63,202 nt of DNA from Clostridium sp. (GTDB lineage: Bacteria > Bacillota > Clostridia > Clostridiales > Clostridiaceae). Positions 17,161 through 26,532 of this stretch are shown here, piece by piece. Position 1 is the first letter of the stretch. The number at the start of each line of letters is the position of its first letter. Below the pieces are notes generated by a model that was given only the letters and a program-made list of their open reading frames with translations, searched no databases and was not told the DNA's origin. The stretch lies in NCBI GenBank assembly GCA_029257045.1, contig JARIDB010000080.1, positions 1-63,202 of the forward strand. The letters are read 5' to 3'. A program made the position numbers and the translations under genes.

Positions 17161-18294
17161 TTAAAAAAGTTCTCCATGACTTAATTGTTTTCTTTCAATT
17201 TTAATATTAAATTCTCTTTCATAGATTCTAATAAGAGGTTTTTCTTTATAAGTAACTAAGGATATGGTTGTTCCAGAGTTAGTTCCTCTAGCTGTTCTTC
17301 CAGCTCTATGTAAGTATTCTAGTGTATTTGCAGGGAAATCTAAGTTAATTATATGAGTAACATCTTCTATGTCTAAGCCCCTAGCAGATATATCAGATGA
17401 AACTAAAATATTTATCTTACCACGTCTAAAGCTTTCAAGAGCATTTTGTCTTTCTTCTTTACTTAATCTATTATTCATAGAGAAGGCAACTTTATTATGA
17501 TAAGTTAATTTTTCAGCAATTAAGTTAGTATTTAATGTACCATTAACAAATACTAGTGTTTTTTCAGGATTTGTAGCTACGATAAGTTTTCTTAGAACTT
17601 CAAATTTATCTCTATGATCTACTTCAATATACATATGTTCTATATTTGGATTTAATGAAACCTTAGCTTCACTTTTAAAGATTACAGGATCTTTCATTAA
17701 AGTCTTTGCAGTTTCTAAAGTGTTTTTATTTATAGTTGCAGAGAAAATTAAAAGCTCTCTATCTCTCATAGTCTTTTTAATTATATCTTTTACAAAGTCA
17801 GAACTTGTATTATCAAGAAGATTATCAGCTTCATCAATAACTATTGTTTTAATAGTATGAGCTGCAATTTTCTTTTTGTTCATCAAATCTAGAACTCTAC
17901 CTGGAGTTCCAACTATTATGTGAGGTTTAATATCCTTAAGTTTTTTTATTTGCTTATCAATATTTACATCACCAATTATAGTTGTAGAAGTAACAGGTAT
18001 TTTTGAGTTAGTCTCAAGTAGTTTTATTTGACTTTCAATTTGCATAACTAGTTCATGAGTTGGACATAGTATAAGTACTTGCATTTCTCTTTTTTCTGTA
18101 TTTAATTTTTGAAAAATAGGTGCAAGGAAAGCTAGAGTTTTTCCACTGCCTGTATGAGCCTCACCAACAACATCTTTATTTTCTAAAATTTCAGAAATAC
18201 ATAGACTTTGAATCTCGGTAGGAGTAGTTATCCCTTGAAGTTCTAGACCAGCTATAATATTTTTATTTAAACCTAATTCTTTGAATGATTTCAT
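17161..18294 (-). CDS. DEAD-box RNA helicase, minimal type
   Basis: This 377-residue ATP-dependent RNA helicase contains only the two RecA domains. Visible motifs are Q motif (GITTPTEIQ), Walker A AHTGSGKT (46-53), PTHELV (Ia), VIDEADNLL (II), SATIN (III), SARGLD and HRAGRTARG (VI). There is no C-terminal RNA-binding extension, in contrast to the second helicase at 22636. It probably assists ribosome assembly or mRNA turnover. A strong AAGGAG site precedes the ATG on the minus strand. Confidence 0.92.
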   Translation of the reverse strand: MKSFKELGLNKNIIAGLELQGITTPTEIQSLCISEILENKDVVGEAHTGSGKTLAFLAPIFQKLNTEKREMQVLILCPTHELVMQIESQIKLLETNSKIPVTSTTIIGDVNIDKQIKKLKDIKPHIIVGTPGRVLDLMNKKKIAAHTIKTIVIDEADNLLDNTSSDFVKDIIKKTMRDRELLIFSATINKNTLETAKTLMKDPVIFKSEAKVSLNPNIEHMYIEVDHRDKFEVLRKLIVATNPEKTLVFVNGTLNTNLIAEKLTYHNKVAFSMNNRLSKEERQNALESFRRGKINILVSSDISARGLDIEDVTHIINLDFPANTLEYLHRAGRTARGTNSGTTISLVTYKEKPLIRIYEREFNIKIERKQLSHGELF

Positions 18295-18515
18295 TTATTT
18301 CTCCTTTTATTTATATTCATAACTTATATTATATACAATTTAAAGAAAAATAACGATAGTATAAAATATATATTATAGTTTCTTTTTATAATATCTTTTC
18401 TAATGGAACTAAAAGAATTTTTTAAAATATGATTAGAATGTTAAAAGAACCTTACAATTATACTAGATTTTAAAACTGTACTAGATTATAATACATTTTA
18501 GTAAATAAATTTATA
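18295..18515. other. AT-rich divergent promoter region
   Basis: This gene-free region between the helicase (-) and the YczE-like gene (+) shows no structured element before the tetranucleotide repeat. Confidence 0.4.
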
Positions 18516-18567
<52 letters not shown>

Positions 18568-18597
18568 TAATATTAACAAAAGAAAATAGGAGAACAT

Positions 18598-19194
18598 ATG
18601 AAAAAGAACATTAAAAAAACCTTAATAGTTATAATTGGCTCAATAATAATGGGAATTGGAGTTGCCCTAGCAGTAAAGGGGGGTCAAGGAGCAGATCCTT
18701 TATCAGTTTTTTGGGATGGATTAAGTAGAACATTTAATATTACTTTAGGGGAAGCCAATCTTTTAGTAAGCTTAGTTATGTTAATAGTAGCAGCTATTTT
18801 AGATTACAAACAATTAAATATAGGAACTATATTAAATCCACTTTTTTTAAGTGGCACAACAGATTTAATAATAAATAAGATAGTAATACCAGATACCTTT
18901 ATACTTCAACTCTTACAGTCTTTAACAGGTGTGGCTTTAATGGGTATAGGAATAGGGTTATATACATCAGTAGATATAGGAAAAGGAGTTTATGATGCTA
19001 TAGTATTTAGCTTAGTTGATAAAACAAAGTTTAAACTACAATATATAAGAAATAGTTTTGATGCTGTATTTTTATTAGGAGGATTTTTACTTGGTGGTAG
19101 TGTTGGATTAGCTACTTTACTTGCAGTTTTATTAATTGGAAAGTTAATTTCTATAAGCAATAAAGTTTCAAGAAAATACATTAAGTTTGATTAA
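18598..19194 (+). CDS. YczE/YitT-like integral membrane protein
   Basis: This 198-residue membrane protein has five hydrophobic segments (about 7-27, 50-66, 78-95, 102-126, 160-185). It shows the family features GIGVALAVKGGQGADPLSVFWDGL and a second half-repeat with DIGKGVYDAIVFSL. The YczE/YyaS family is of unknown biochemical function. The gene follows the AAAT microsatellite with AGGAGA before ATG. Confidence 0.82.
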   Translation: MKKNIKKTLIVIIGSIIMGIGVALAVKGGQGADPLSVFWDGLSRTFNITLGEANLLVSLVMLIVAAILDYKQLNIGTILNPLFLSGTTDLIINKIVIPDTFILQLLQSLTGVALMGIGIGLYTSVDIGKGVYDAIVFSLVDKTKFKLQYIRNSFDAVFLLGGFLLGGSVGLATLLAVLLIGKLISISNKVSRKYIKFD

Positions 19195-19336
19195 GTATAA
19201 TTACTTTTTTTCTAGTTTTGAAATTATTTAGTATAATATTAATGTAAAATAGAATTAAGTAAACGATATTTTATGGTAAAAGTAAACATATAAATTAAAA
19301 AAGGCTATGAGATAAAGTAAAAGGAGGGTTTGTATT

Positions 19337-20068
19337 ATGAAGTTAATAGTAAATGCAGATGATTTTGGTTATAGTAATGGGGTAAATTACGGAATAATAG
19401 ATTCTTATAAAAATGGTATAGTAAGAAGCACTACAATTATGGCAGGTATGCCAGGTTTTAATCATGCAGTAGAATTAGCGAAAGAGAATAAGGGGCTAGG
19501 GGTAGGAGTTCACTTAACATTAACATGCTATAAACCGGTTTTAGAAAATCATAAAACTATAGTAAATGAAAATGGATACTTTGATAGATCATTATATACT
19601 GAGGAAAGCATAGGAAAAATAGATCTAGAAGAAATTTATAGAGAATTTGAAGCTCAAATAGAAAAGGTTAAAAAGGCTGGAATTGAAATAACCCATTTAG
19701 ATTCTCACCATCATGTTCATACAATTAAAGAGATAAAACCAGTTATAGAAAAACTATTAGATAAATATAAACTTCCAATAAGAGGCGGATTAAATTATAA
19801 AATAGACTATGATAAAGTAGTTGATTTTAAGGGAACATTTTATAATGAAAATGCTAATATTAATGGATTTGAAAACCTGCTAAAGGGAGATATAGAGGTT
19901 TTTGATGTAATGAGTCACCCAGCTTACTTAGATAAGTTAGTATTTGAACTAAGCTCTTACAATACAAAAAGGATGGATGAGTTAGAACTTCTTACTTCAA
20001 AAGAAGTAAAAGATTTAATTAATGAAGGTGATATAGAACTTGTAAATTATAGGGATGTATTTAAATAG
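19337..20068 (+). CDS. chbG: ChbG/YdjC-type carbohydrate deacetylase
   Basis: This 243-residue metal-dependent deacetylase has NADDFGYSNGVN (Asp-Asp metal/catalytic site at residues 6-7), GVHLTL and THLDSHHHVHTI with the metal His. A late segment, MSHPAYLD, completes the family set. The enzyme removes one acetyl group from chito-oligosaccharides or related sugars. No chitobiose PTS is adjacent, so the substrate here is uncertain. RBS AAGGAGG is strong. Confidence 0.9.
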   Translation: MKLIVNADDFGYSNGVNYGIIDSYKNGIVRSTTIMAGMPGFNHAVELAKENKGLGVGVHLTLTCYKPVLENHKTIVNENGYFDRSLYTEESIGKIDLEEIYREFEAQIEKVKKAGIEITHLDSHHHVHTIKEIKPVIEKLLDKYKLPIRGGLNYKIDYDKVVDFKGTFYNENANINGFENLLKGDIEVFDVMSHPAYLDKLVFELSSYNTKRMDELELLTSKEVKDLINEGDIELVNYRDVFK

Positions 20069-20122
20069 AAAGTTATAAAATTGCTTAAATAACATTTATA
20101 AGATACAAATATCAGGAGTTAG

Positions 20123-20169
20123 AATATTCACTTGTTTTAAGATATAATAAAATAGGTGAATATTTTTTG
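20123..20169 (+). terminator. Terminator after chbG
   Basis: AATATTCACTTGTTTTA (20123-20139) pairs, with G-U pairs, with the segment ending GGTGAATATT near 20164; a T-run follows. Confidence 0.65.
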
Positions 20170-20333
20170 CGTTTTTAATAGTATTACATTGATGATTATT
20201 ATCGTAGTTAAATGTTATTAATAAAAAAACTGAGAGTAATAAGACAAGATAATATATTAGCATTAAGTGCAAATAACTTTATGATTTACTAGAATAATTA
20301 ATATAAATGTATTAATTATTACATGGAGAAGAT

Positions 20334-21821
20334 ATGGGTAGAAAAGAAAAGCTAGTGATAAAAGAATTAAAAACAGAAGAGGTATTTATAGATAAAAGAG
20401 AACTTGGATATTATTCAACTCCAGATTATATATGTGATTATATAAAGGAAAGGCTTTTAGAAATAAATAATAAAGGTGAAAGCATACTTGACCCTTGTTG
20501 TGGGAAAGAGGAAATGCTTAATCCATTTAAAGGTAGCAAAATAAAGTCATATGGAATGGATATATTTAAATATAAGGAAGAGTATAATTGTATTTATAAA
20601 AAGGGAGATTTTATAGAGTTTTATTTTTCAAATTTAGATAAAGATAAATCAGTTAAAAGTTTAGAGTATGATTATTATGTTTTAAATCCGCCTTACAATT
20701 GCCATGAGGTCGATTATATAAAAAATAACAAGACGTTATTAAAGGGATACTTTGGAGAGGTTGGCATTCAAAATATGTATTTAATATTTATATCTTCAAT
20801 TATTGACTTAGCAAAAGAAGGGGCCTTAATTGGGATAATAACAAATGATTCCTTTTTAACTGCAAAAAGTTATAAGAACTTTAGAGAAAAGATTTTAAAA
20901 AGTTGCTCAATACATGAAATAACAATGTGTCCTAATGATACCTTCCATAAGGAAGGAGCCGATGTTAGAACTAGTATATTAATTCTACAAAAGGGAGTTA
21001 GATTCCAGAGCAAGGTTGTAGTTAATAATAGATCTAAAGATGCAATAGAATTAAAGAAGATTTTTGATCTAAAAAGTGGGTCTAGAAATAAATGCTTTTT
21101 GGAAGATATTATTTTAAACAATAAAGAAGATAATAAAGAATTCTTAATAGGATGTCCTAAACAAGTAAAAGCATTATTTAATAATGAAAGACTTGGTAAT
21201 AGGTATAAATGTATAAGTGGAATATCAACTGGAAATGATAAACTATATTTGTCAAAGGAAAAGGTCTATCCTTACACTATTGATTTTTATAAGAATCCAG
21301 GAAAAGATAAGTTTTATACAAATAAAAGGCTTTTTATAAATGAAGACTTTTTAAGCATTTCAAAAGATGTTACAAATTTTATAGTTAGAAATAAGGATTT
21401 ATTATTTAAATCAGGAATTATATGTTCCTCAATGGGTGTTGAGTTTTCAGCAGCAAAGCTTGAGGAAAATAGCACCTTTGGCGTTAATTCGGCAGTTATA
21501 TGCAGTGATGAGGAAAGTTATTTTCTACTTTCTTATTTAAATTCAACTCTTGTAACTTATTTAGTTAGAGGAGTATTAAATAGAAGTAATATGATAACAT
21601 CAGGATATATTTCAAGGATTCCTATTATTAAATTTAATAAGGATCAAAAGGAAAGATTAATTGCTTTAGGAAAGTTAGGTTATAAAAGATCTAAAAATAA
21701 TGAAGATATAAAAGAGGTTTTAATAGAAATTGATAAAATTATAAATAACTTTATAAACTTAAAAGAAGAAAATATTAAATATATAAATAATTTTAGAAAT
21801 AACTTGGTAAAATTAACTTAA
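20334..21821 (+). CDS. Solitary N6-adenine DNA methyltransferase
   Basis: This 495-residue gamma-class methyltransferase shows GYYSTP (25-30, motif X), ILDPCCGKEE (51-60, motif I, AdoMet binding) and VLNPPYN (catalytic NPPY at 118-121). The C-terminal half (about 250-495), with SGISTGNDKLYLSK and FLLSYLNST, resembles the target-recognition region of Type I/IIG-like enzymes. No nuclease or specificity gene is adjacent. It is either an orphan, possibly epigenetic, methyltransferase or a survivor of an R-M system. The recognition sequence cannot be read from the gene. Confidence 0.85.
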   Translation: MGRKEKLVIKELKTEEVFIDKRELGYYSTPDYICDYIKERLLEINNKGESILDPCCGKEEMLNPFKGSKIKSYGMDIFKYKEEYNCIYKKGDFIEFYFSNLDKDKSVKSLEYDYYVLNPPYNCHEVDYIKNNKTLLKGYFGEVGIQNMYLIFISSIIDLAKEGALIGIITNDSFLTAKSYKNFREKILKSCSIHEITMCPNDTFHKEGADVRTSILILQKGVRFQSKVVVNNRSKDAIELKKIFDLKSGSRNKCFLEDIILNNKEDNKEFLIGCPKQVKALFNNERLGNRYKCISGISTGNDKLYLSKEKVYPYTIDFYKNPGKDKFYTNKRLFINEDFLSISKDVTNFIVRNKDLLFKSGIICSSMGVEFSAAKLEENSTFGVNSAVICSDEESYFLLSYLNSTLVTYLVRGVLNRSNMITSGYISRIPIIKFNKDQKERLIALGKLGYKRSKNNEDIKEVLIEIDKIINNFINLKEENIKYINNFRNNLVKLT

Positions 21822-21845
21822 AAAACAGTCCTTAGACTGTTTTTT
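21820..21845. terminator. Bidirectional terminator
   Basis: AAAAAACAGTC (21820-21830), loop CTTA, GACTGTTTTTT (21835-21845), between the methyltransferase (+) and rubredoxin (-). Confidence 0.9.
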
Positions 21846-21855
21846 ATTTTTTTAT

Positions 21856-22020
21856 TTATTCATCAATAGGCTCAAATTCATCCTTTAAAGCACCACAAAC
21901 TGGGCAAACCCAATCTTCTGGTAAATCATCGAAATTAGTGTCAGGATATACACCGTTTTCAATATCGCCTACTTCAGGATCATAAACATAGGTACAAGGA
22001 ACACATACGTATTGTTGCAT
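21856..22020 (-). CDS. Rubredoxin
   Basis: This 54-residue one-iron electron carrier has CVPC (6-9) and CPVC (39-42) ligating Fe(Cys)4, with YVYDPEVGD and [13 protein letters not shown]. The residue after the first knuckle is Thr rather than the usual Gly ([10 protein letters not shown]). AGGGGG precedes the ATG on the minus strand. It is likely a donor to peroxide- or oxygen-reducing enzymes of this anaerobe. Confidence 0.95.
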   Translation of the reverse strand: MQQYVCVPCTYVYDPEVGDIENGVYPDTNFDDLPEDWVCPVCGALKDEFEPIDE

Positions 22021-22140
22021 TAAAATAACCCCCTAAAATTCAATCATCCTTAAAAATGTATTGGTTATACTATAAAAATATGATATAAATTAATATAAAT
22101 AAAAAATAAATATAATAGGAATATAATTAGAGGTGATAAG

Positions 22141-22443
22141 ATGGCAAGAAAGACAAGTAAGAACAATAATTTATTAAGCAACGTAAGAAAGGATACTTCT
22201 CCTAAGATATATTCTCTTTTAGTAGAACTTATAAATGATAATAGAGAAGATTTAGCAGAAATAGTTTTAAAAATAGATTATTTATTAACTTATACTAGCA
22301 AGTGCATAAGAGATAAAGATTATAAGGAAGCCAGGGAAGCTCTTAAGATGGCTTATGATAGGATTGATATCTTAGATAATGAAAGAGCAAATACAACCTA
22401 TTTAAAGCATTTATATGAGGGCATAAAAACTAAGTGTAAATAA
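22141..22443 (+). CDS. Conserved-looking small protein, unknown function
   Basis: This 100-residue, charged, soluble, helix-rich protein begins MARKTSKNNNLLSNVRKDTS, with many Lys/Asp/Glu and heptad-like leucines. The GAGGTGATAAG ribosome site is good and codon use is normal. I recognise no domain. Confidence 0.7.
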   Translation: MARKTSKNNNLLSNVRKDTSPKIYSLLVELINDNREDLAEIVLKIDYLLTYTSKCIRDKDYKEAREALKMAYDRIDILDNERANTTYLKHLYEGIKTKCK

Positions 22444-22448
22444 AAAGA

Positions 22449-22577
22449 GTGTCATATATATAAGTTTGTTTATGACCTCGATTTGCTCCTAGTCATCACA
22501 AACTATTATAATTTCACTCTTAACTGAGGGAAGAAAGTATAATAACTTTATTCTATGGATAAAGTTATTATACTTTC
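22449..22577 (-). repeat. Dispersed two-hairpin element, copy R3
   Basis: On the minus strand: hairpin I (19-bp perfect stem, 22559-22577 with 22533-22551), a linker containing CCCTCAG, and hairpin II (22498-22517 with 22449-22469), followed by CTCTTTTT. It is related to R1 (40282-40409) and R2 (36973-37105). It sits just downstream of the DEAD-box gene and could terminate it. Confidence 0.75.
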
Positions 22578-22635
22578 CCAAAAAATAAAAAGCTATTTTA
22601 GTAGATAATCTAAAACAGCTTTTTTTATTAGCTAA

Positions 22636-24216
22636 CTAGTTTCTTTTTTTGTTTCTGTTAGCAACCTCTATGTTTACTTTTCTATTATTAAGCTTAACAC
22701 CGATACATTTATCAAGAACTTGATCCTTTATGTCTGGAGTTATATTTACAAAGGCAAAGTTTTCTAATATGTCTATATCGCCAATTGAAGATACCTTAAC
22801 TCTAGCAGTATCTTTAATAAAATTAACTAAAGACTTAGGATTAATTCCATCTCTTCTACCTATTGAGAAGAATAAACGTATATCCTCTGATTTAGGTGCT
22901 TCTAAAACATTAGAAGTATAACCATCTAATAAATCAGCGCTGAATTTACTTTTCATCAATGCAGCTATAACTTCAACAGCATTAAATTTTTCATTTAGTT
23001 CTTCAGCCATAGGCATGAACTTTTCATAACCTGATTGACCTATAGTCTCTGATATATTATCTAAAATAGATTTAGACTTATTTTTAAATATTTGATCAAC
23101 AGTTGGAATAGTTGCTCTTTCTATATCACTTTTTGTAACAGACTTAATTTGCTTAAGCATTGAAAATTCCTTTGGTGATACTAGTGAGTAAGCAATACCT
23201 TCTCTGTTAGCTCTACCAGTTCTACCTATTCTGTGAACATAACTTTCAACATCTTGAGGTAAATCATAGTTAATAACGTGAGTAATACCTTCAACGTCAA
23301 TTCCTCTAGCTGCAACATCTGTAGCAATTAAGAAGTTTAAAGCACCTTCTTTAAATTTCTTTAAAGTTCTTGTTCTATGTGCTTGGGACATATCTCCGTG
23401 CATACCTTCAACTATATAGCCTCTAGATTGCATACCTTCAACTAATTCATCAACACCTTTTTTAGTTTTACAAAAGATTATAGATGATGCTGGTGTATCA
23501 AAATCTAATATTCTACAAAGAGCTTCAAATCTTAATTTATGAGATACTTCAAAATACTTTTGTGAAATCTTTGAAACAGTCATTGAAGTTTTCTTAATAG
23601 AAATATGCTTAGTATCAGTTTTCATATAACGCTTAGCAAGTCTTCTTATTTGATCTGGCATTGTTGCTGAGAATAATAAAGTTTGTCTTTCACTAGGTAC
23701 TTGACTTATTATTTCTTCTAAGTCATCAATGAATCCCATGTTTAACATTTCATCTGCTTCATCTAAAACTAAGAATTTAATTGTATCTAGTTTTAAGGTT
23801 TTTCTTTTTATATGGTCTAATACTCTTCCAGGAGTACCAACTACTATGTTTATGTTTCTCTTAAGAGATCTAATTTGGTTTGAGATAGGATCTCCACCAT
23901 AAACTGGTAGTACATTCAAGTTTGAATATTGTGCTAATCTTTTAAGCTCATCATTAACTTGAACAGCTAATTCTCTTGTTGGAGCTAATATAATTGCACT
24001 AAGTCCATCTTCTGCTGATATTTTGTCTATAATCCCACATCCGAAGGCAGCAGTTTTACCTGTACCAGTTTGCGCTTGCCCTATAAGGTCATAACCATCT
24101 AGAACAACAGGGATTGCTTCAACTTGTATTTGAGATGGTTTTTCAAAACCTAAGTCACTTATAGATTTTAAAAGGCTATCGCTAAGCCCAAGGTCACTAA
24201 ATTTCATTTCGTTCAT
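22636..24216 (-). CDS. DEAD-box RNA helicase with C-terminal DbpA-type RNA-binding domain
   Basis: In this 526-residue helicase the core has Q motif (FEKPSQIQVEAIP), AQTGTGKT (48-55), PTREL, LDEADEMLNMGF, SATMPD, ARGIDVEG and HRIGRTGR. After a linker (about 365-450), the last 75 residues (RLFFSIGRRDGINPKSLVNFI, FAFVNITPDI, KLNNRKVNIEVAN) form a DbpA/YxiN-type RRM that targets 23S rRNA in relatives. A role in 50S assembly is inferred. Start MNEMKF is preceded by AGAGGAT on the minus strand. Confidence 0.92.
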   Translation of the reverse strand: MNEMKFSDLGLSDSLLKSISDLGFEKPSQIQVEAIPVVLDGYDLIGQAQTGTGKTAAFGCGIIDKISAEDGLSAIILAPTRELAVQVNDELKRLAQYSNLNVLPVYGGDPISNQIRSLKRNINIVVGTPGRVLDHIKRKTLKLDTIKFLVLDEADEMLNMGFIDDLEEIISQVPSERQTLLFSATMPDQIRRLAKRYMKTDTKHISIKKTSMTVSKISQKYFEVSHKLRFEALCRILDFDTPASSIIFCKTKKGVDELVEGMQSRGYIVEGMHGDMSQAHRTRTLKKFKEGALNFLIATDVAARGIDVEGITHVINYDLPQDVESYVHRIGRTGRANREGIAYSLVSPKEFSMLKQIKSVTKSDIERATIPTVDQIFKNKSKSILDNISETIGQSGYEKFMPMAEELNEKFNAVEVIAALMKSKFSADLLDGYTSNVLEAPKSEDIRLFFSIGRRDGINPKSLVNFIKDTARVKVSSIGDIDILENFAFVNITPDIKDQVLDKCIGVKLNNRKVNIEVANRNKKRN

Positions 24217-24468
24217 TAAAAATCCTCTTTCTTTCTTTTTCTTTTATAATTTAAAATAATTTATAATCAATATAAAAATATATTATTTTTTGTCAACTAA
24301 CTTAGTATATACTATATTTCGGAAATATGCTCGTATTATTTCCTAGTAAAATAAGTTATTTTAAAAAAATCAAAGAAAAACCACAGATAAACGGTTACAA
24401 ATGGGGTAGAATGTATATAAATATCTAAAAAAGGTAAAATAATTATGCTAAAAGAAAAATTGTCCATA

Positions 24469-24496
24469 AAAAAATCAGAGAAAACTCTGATTTTTT
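24469..24496. terminator. Terminator at the 3' end of plsC
   Basis: AAAAAATCAGAG (24469-24480), loop AAAA, CTCTGATTTTTT (24485-24496). It overlaps the stop region of the minus-strand gene. Confidence 0.9.
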
Positions 24497-25214
24497 ATAA
24501 TTTACTTTGTATTATCTCATAAACTTTACGTGGAAGTACATCTTGCTCTTCTTTAGTTAATTCAGAAGTTTCAATTAATGGATGAATATATAAATCAACA
24601 GTAGAAGGCTTTAACATCCATTTCTTTTTATTAGCTTCCATTAGTTTGTAAGATCCGCTAATAGTAACTGGAACTATAGGAACCTTAGATTTGGTTCCAA
24701 GCTTAAAACTTCCAGATTTAAATTCTCCCATGGAATTTCCCTTACTTCTTGTCCCTTCTGGAAAAATAACAAGAGAATGACCTTCCTTTAATATATTAAT
24801 ACCTTTAACTATAGCTTCGCTGGATCTTCTAAGACTACTTCTATCCATAAGAACGCAGTGCATATACTCCATCCATTTAGAAAGAACAGGAATCTTTTCA
24901 ATTTCTATTTTAGCAACAAATCCTTTGAGTCCAGGAATCTTAGAAATATAAATTGGGATATCAAAGTTACCCTGATGATTTCCTATGTAAAGAACGTTTC
25001 TATCCTTAGGTAAGTTCTCTAAACCATGAACATTAACCTTAGCACCAGCCATATTTAAAAGACCTTCAGCCCATGAAGAAGTAGCTTTATGAACAAAAGT
25101 CTCCATCTTTTCAGTTTCTCCCTTATTTTCAAGGTATTTAACCCTTAATAAAGTAATAGCTTTATTAAGTAAAGAAATACAAAAGTAAGAATACCATATT
25201 ACTGATCTAATCAT
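24495..25214 (-). CDS. plsC: 1-acyl-sn-glycerol-3-phosphate acyltransferase
   Basis: This 239-residue membrane-associated acyltransferase makes phosphatidic acid from lysophosphatidic acid. The catalytic block is NHQGNFD (NHxxxxD, here NHQGNFD). The substrate-binding block is FPEGTRSKG. An N-terminal hydrophobic segment (about 2-20) anchors it. I place the start at the ATG of MIRSVIWYSY because GAAAGGA lies 8 bases upstream. The longer TTG-initiated frame (from 25232) would put that site inside the gene. Confidence 0.9.
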   Translation of the reverse strand: MIRSVIWYSYFCISLLNKAITLLRVKYLENKGETEKMETFVHKATSSWAEGLLNMAGAKVNVHGLENLPKDRNVLYIGNHQGNFDIPIYISKIPGLKGFVAKIEIEKIPVLSKWMEYMHCVLMDRSSLRRSSEAIVKGINILKEGHSLVIFPEGTRSKGNSMGEFKSGSFKLGTKSKVPIVPVTISGSYKLMEANKKKWMLKPSTVDLYIHPLIETSELTKEEQDVLPRKVYEIIQSKL

Positions 25215-25397
25215 AAAATCAATTCCTTTCAAAAAAATAACATAAATAAATTATATAATAAAGTTAAGAGTTATAAAAGTGAATAAACTATTATATTTTC
25301 CTTAGATACCTTTAAAGTATGGATGCAAGCTAAAGCTTAAGGTTAAAATAACAATACAAATATAAAAAAATAAATCTATATATGAAACCAAGTATTA

Positions 25398-25426
25398 TTG
25401 ACATCTAATTAAGTATGGTATAAAAT
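25398..25426 (+). promoter_or_regulatory. Promoter of tRNA-Arg
   Basis: TTGACA (25398-25403), 17 bases, TAAAAT (25421-25426), 15 bases before the tRNA 5' end. Confidence 0.8.
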
Positions 25427-25440
25427 TTATCTTGTTACAG

Positions 25441-25515
25441 GCCTTCATAGTTAAATGGATAGAACAGTCCCCTCCTAAGGGACAGATACAGGTTCGATTC
25501 CTGTTGGGGGTACCA
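25441..25515 (+). tRNA. tRNA-Arg (anticodon CCU)
   Basis: The cloverleaf is GTCCC-CTCCTAA-GGGAC anticodon arm, T-arm ACAGG-TTCGATT-CCTGT, and encoded CCA (25513-25515). The acceptor GCCTTCA pairs with TGGGGGT using several G-U pairs. The 3' end is the integration site of the element that follows. Confidence 0.92.
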
Positions 25516-25518
25516 TAT
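25497..25518. repeat. attL: 22-bp direct repeat within the tRNA-Arg 3' end
   Basis: The 22 bases beginning ATTCCTGTTGGGGG and ending CCATAT are repeated perfectly at 32875-32896. The repeat spans the T-arm, acceptor strand and CCA. Confidence 0.9.
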
Positions 25519-25527
25519 TGGTTTGTG

Positions 25528-25560
25528 AAACGGCTTAATCGTAAGGTTAAGCCGTTTTTA
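25528..25560 (+). terminator. Element-borne terminator just inside attL
   Basis: AAACGGCTTAA (25528-25538) pairs with TTAAGCCGTTT (25547-25557); T-run. It now terminates tRNA-Arg. The host copy lies beyond attR. Confidence 0.85.
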
Positions 25561-25637
25561 ATTGTATAAAAGGGACTTTTAGGGGACTATTATCCTAATT
25601 GAAGAAAATAAAATAATATCATGTAAATAAAATAGAG

Positions 25638-26417
25638 CTAATAAGTCCACTTCATTATATGCTTTAAGTCAAAGTTGTTTTTAATAAGATGAATTAAATT
25701 TATATTTATAAAGCTACACGAAGTGGGAACATCTTCCTTAGTGCTATTTACGTATTTGGTAAATGTACACCAACCTGTACCAATAACTGATTGGTAGGTA
25801 TTAGTATTAAAGTGGGTGAATCTGACTATGATAAAATGGTCACTTTTATTTGATAAATTGATATCATTAAGAGGCATTTCAAAGTCTTTAGTTAAATCTA
25901 TTTTATTTTCTAGAACATATTTGATTGAAGATTTAAGTAGATTTGAATTGGTTATTGTAATAAATCTCATAGTATTTTCATCTATAAGCCAATGGAGTTT
26001 ATTGGAGGTTATATCAAATATAGAGATATATTTATTGGTTATGTCTATTGAATCATTTAAAAAACTTTCATAATTATTTTTACGTGTTAAGAATAAATCT
26101 CTTTTTATTGGAATTGGGGTAAATTTATTTAAGAATTGTTTTATTGTAAAAGCTTTAAATTCTAACTTAGTAATTGTAAAAGTTGGTGGAGAATCATTAA
26201 CTGACGCAATATTATATAATGGATTTAATTTGTTTATATAATATAACTCATATATGTCCATATCAATTTTATTTTGACAAGTTGCAATATGAATATGAGT
26301 TACTTCAGAAAACCATTTTTGTGAACTTTTATGTGAATTAAATCTTGAGTAAATATTAATGCTTTTTCCTACGTATAATAAAGTTTTTTCATTGTAGAAC
26401 AAATAAATATAAAACAT
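25638..26417 (-). CDS. GIY-YIG nuclease-domain protein
   Basis: This 259-residue protein has an N-terminal GIY-YIG domain: FYIYLFYNEKTLLYVGKS (YVGKS at 15-19 replacing YIG), Arg25 and His29 in SRFNSHK, catalytic Glu57 in DIYELYYINKLNPLYN. The remaining 180 residues are unrecognised and polar. It is cargo between the integrase and attL. It may be a nicking/homing-type or anti-phage nuclease; I cannot decide. AAGGAG precedes its ATG on the minus strand, and a structured segment lies about 120-240 bases further upstream. Confidence 0.8.
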   Translation of the reverse strand: MFYIYLFYNEKTLLYVGKSINIYSRFNSHKSSQKWFSEVTHIHIATCQNKIDMDIYELYYINKLNPLYNIASVNDSPPTFTITKLEFKAFTIKQFLNKFTPIPIKRDLFLTRKNNYESFLNDSIDITNKYISIFDITSNKLHWLIDENTMRFITITNSNLLKSSIKYVLENKIDLTKDFEMPLNDINLSNKSDHFIIVRFTHFNTNTYQSVIGTGWCTFTKYVNSTKEDVPTSCSFININLIHLIKNNFDLKHIMKWTY

Positions 26418-26532
26418 GTGAAATACTCCTTTTAAACTATTTAATAAATTGAATGTAATTATATATTGTCCAGAGCATAGAGATTATATAATTGTAAAGA
26501 TTGATAAAGTAGTGTTATAATATTATTATATT

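Noticed and set aside
22533-22577. Simple terminator of the 22141 gene
   Set aside because: The hairpin is hairpin I of the R3 repeat on the other strand and lacks a T-run on the + strand.
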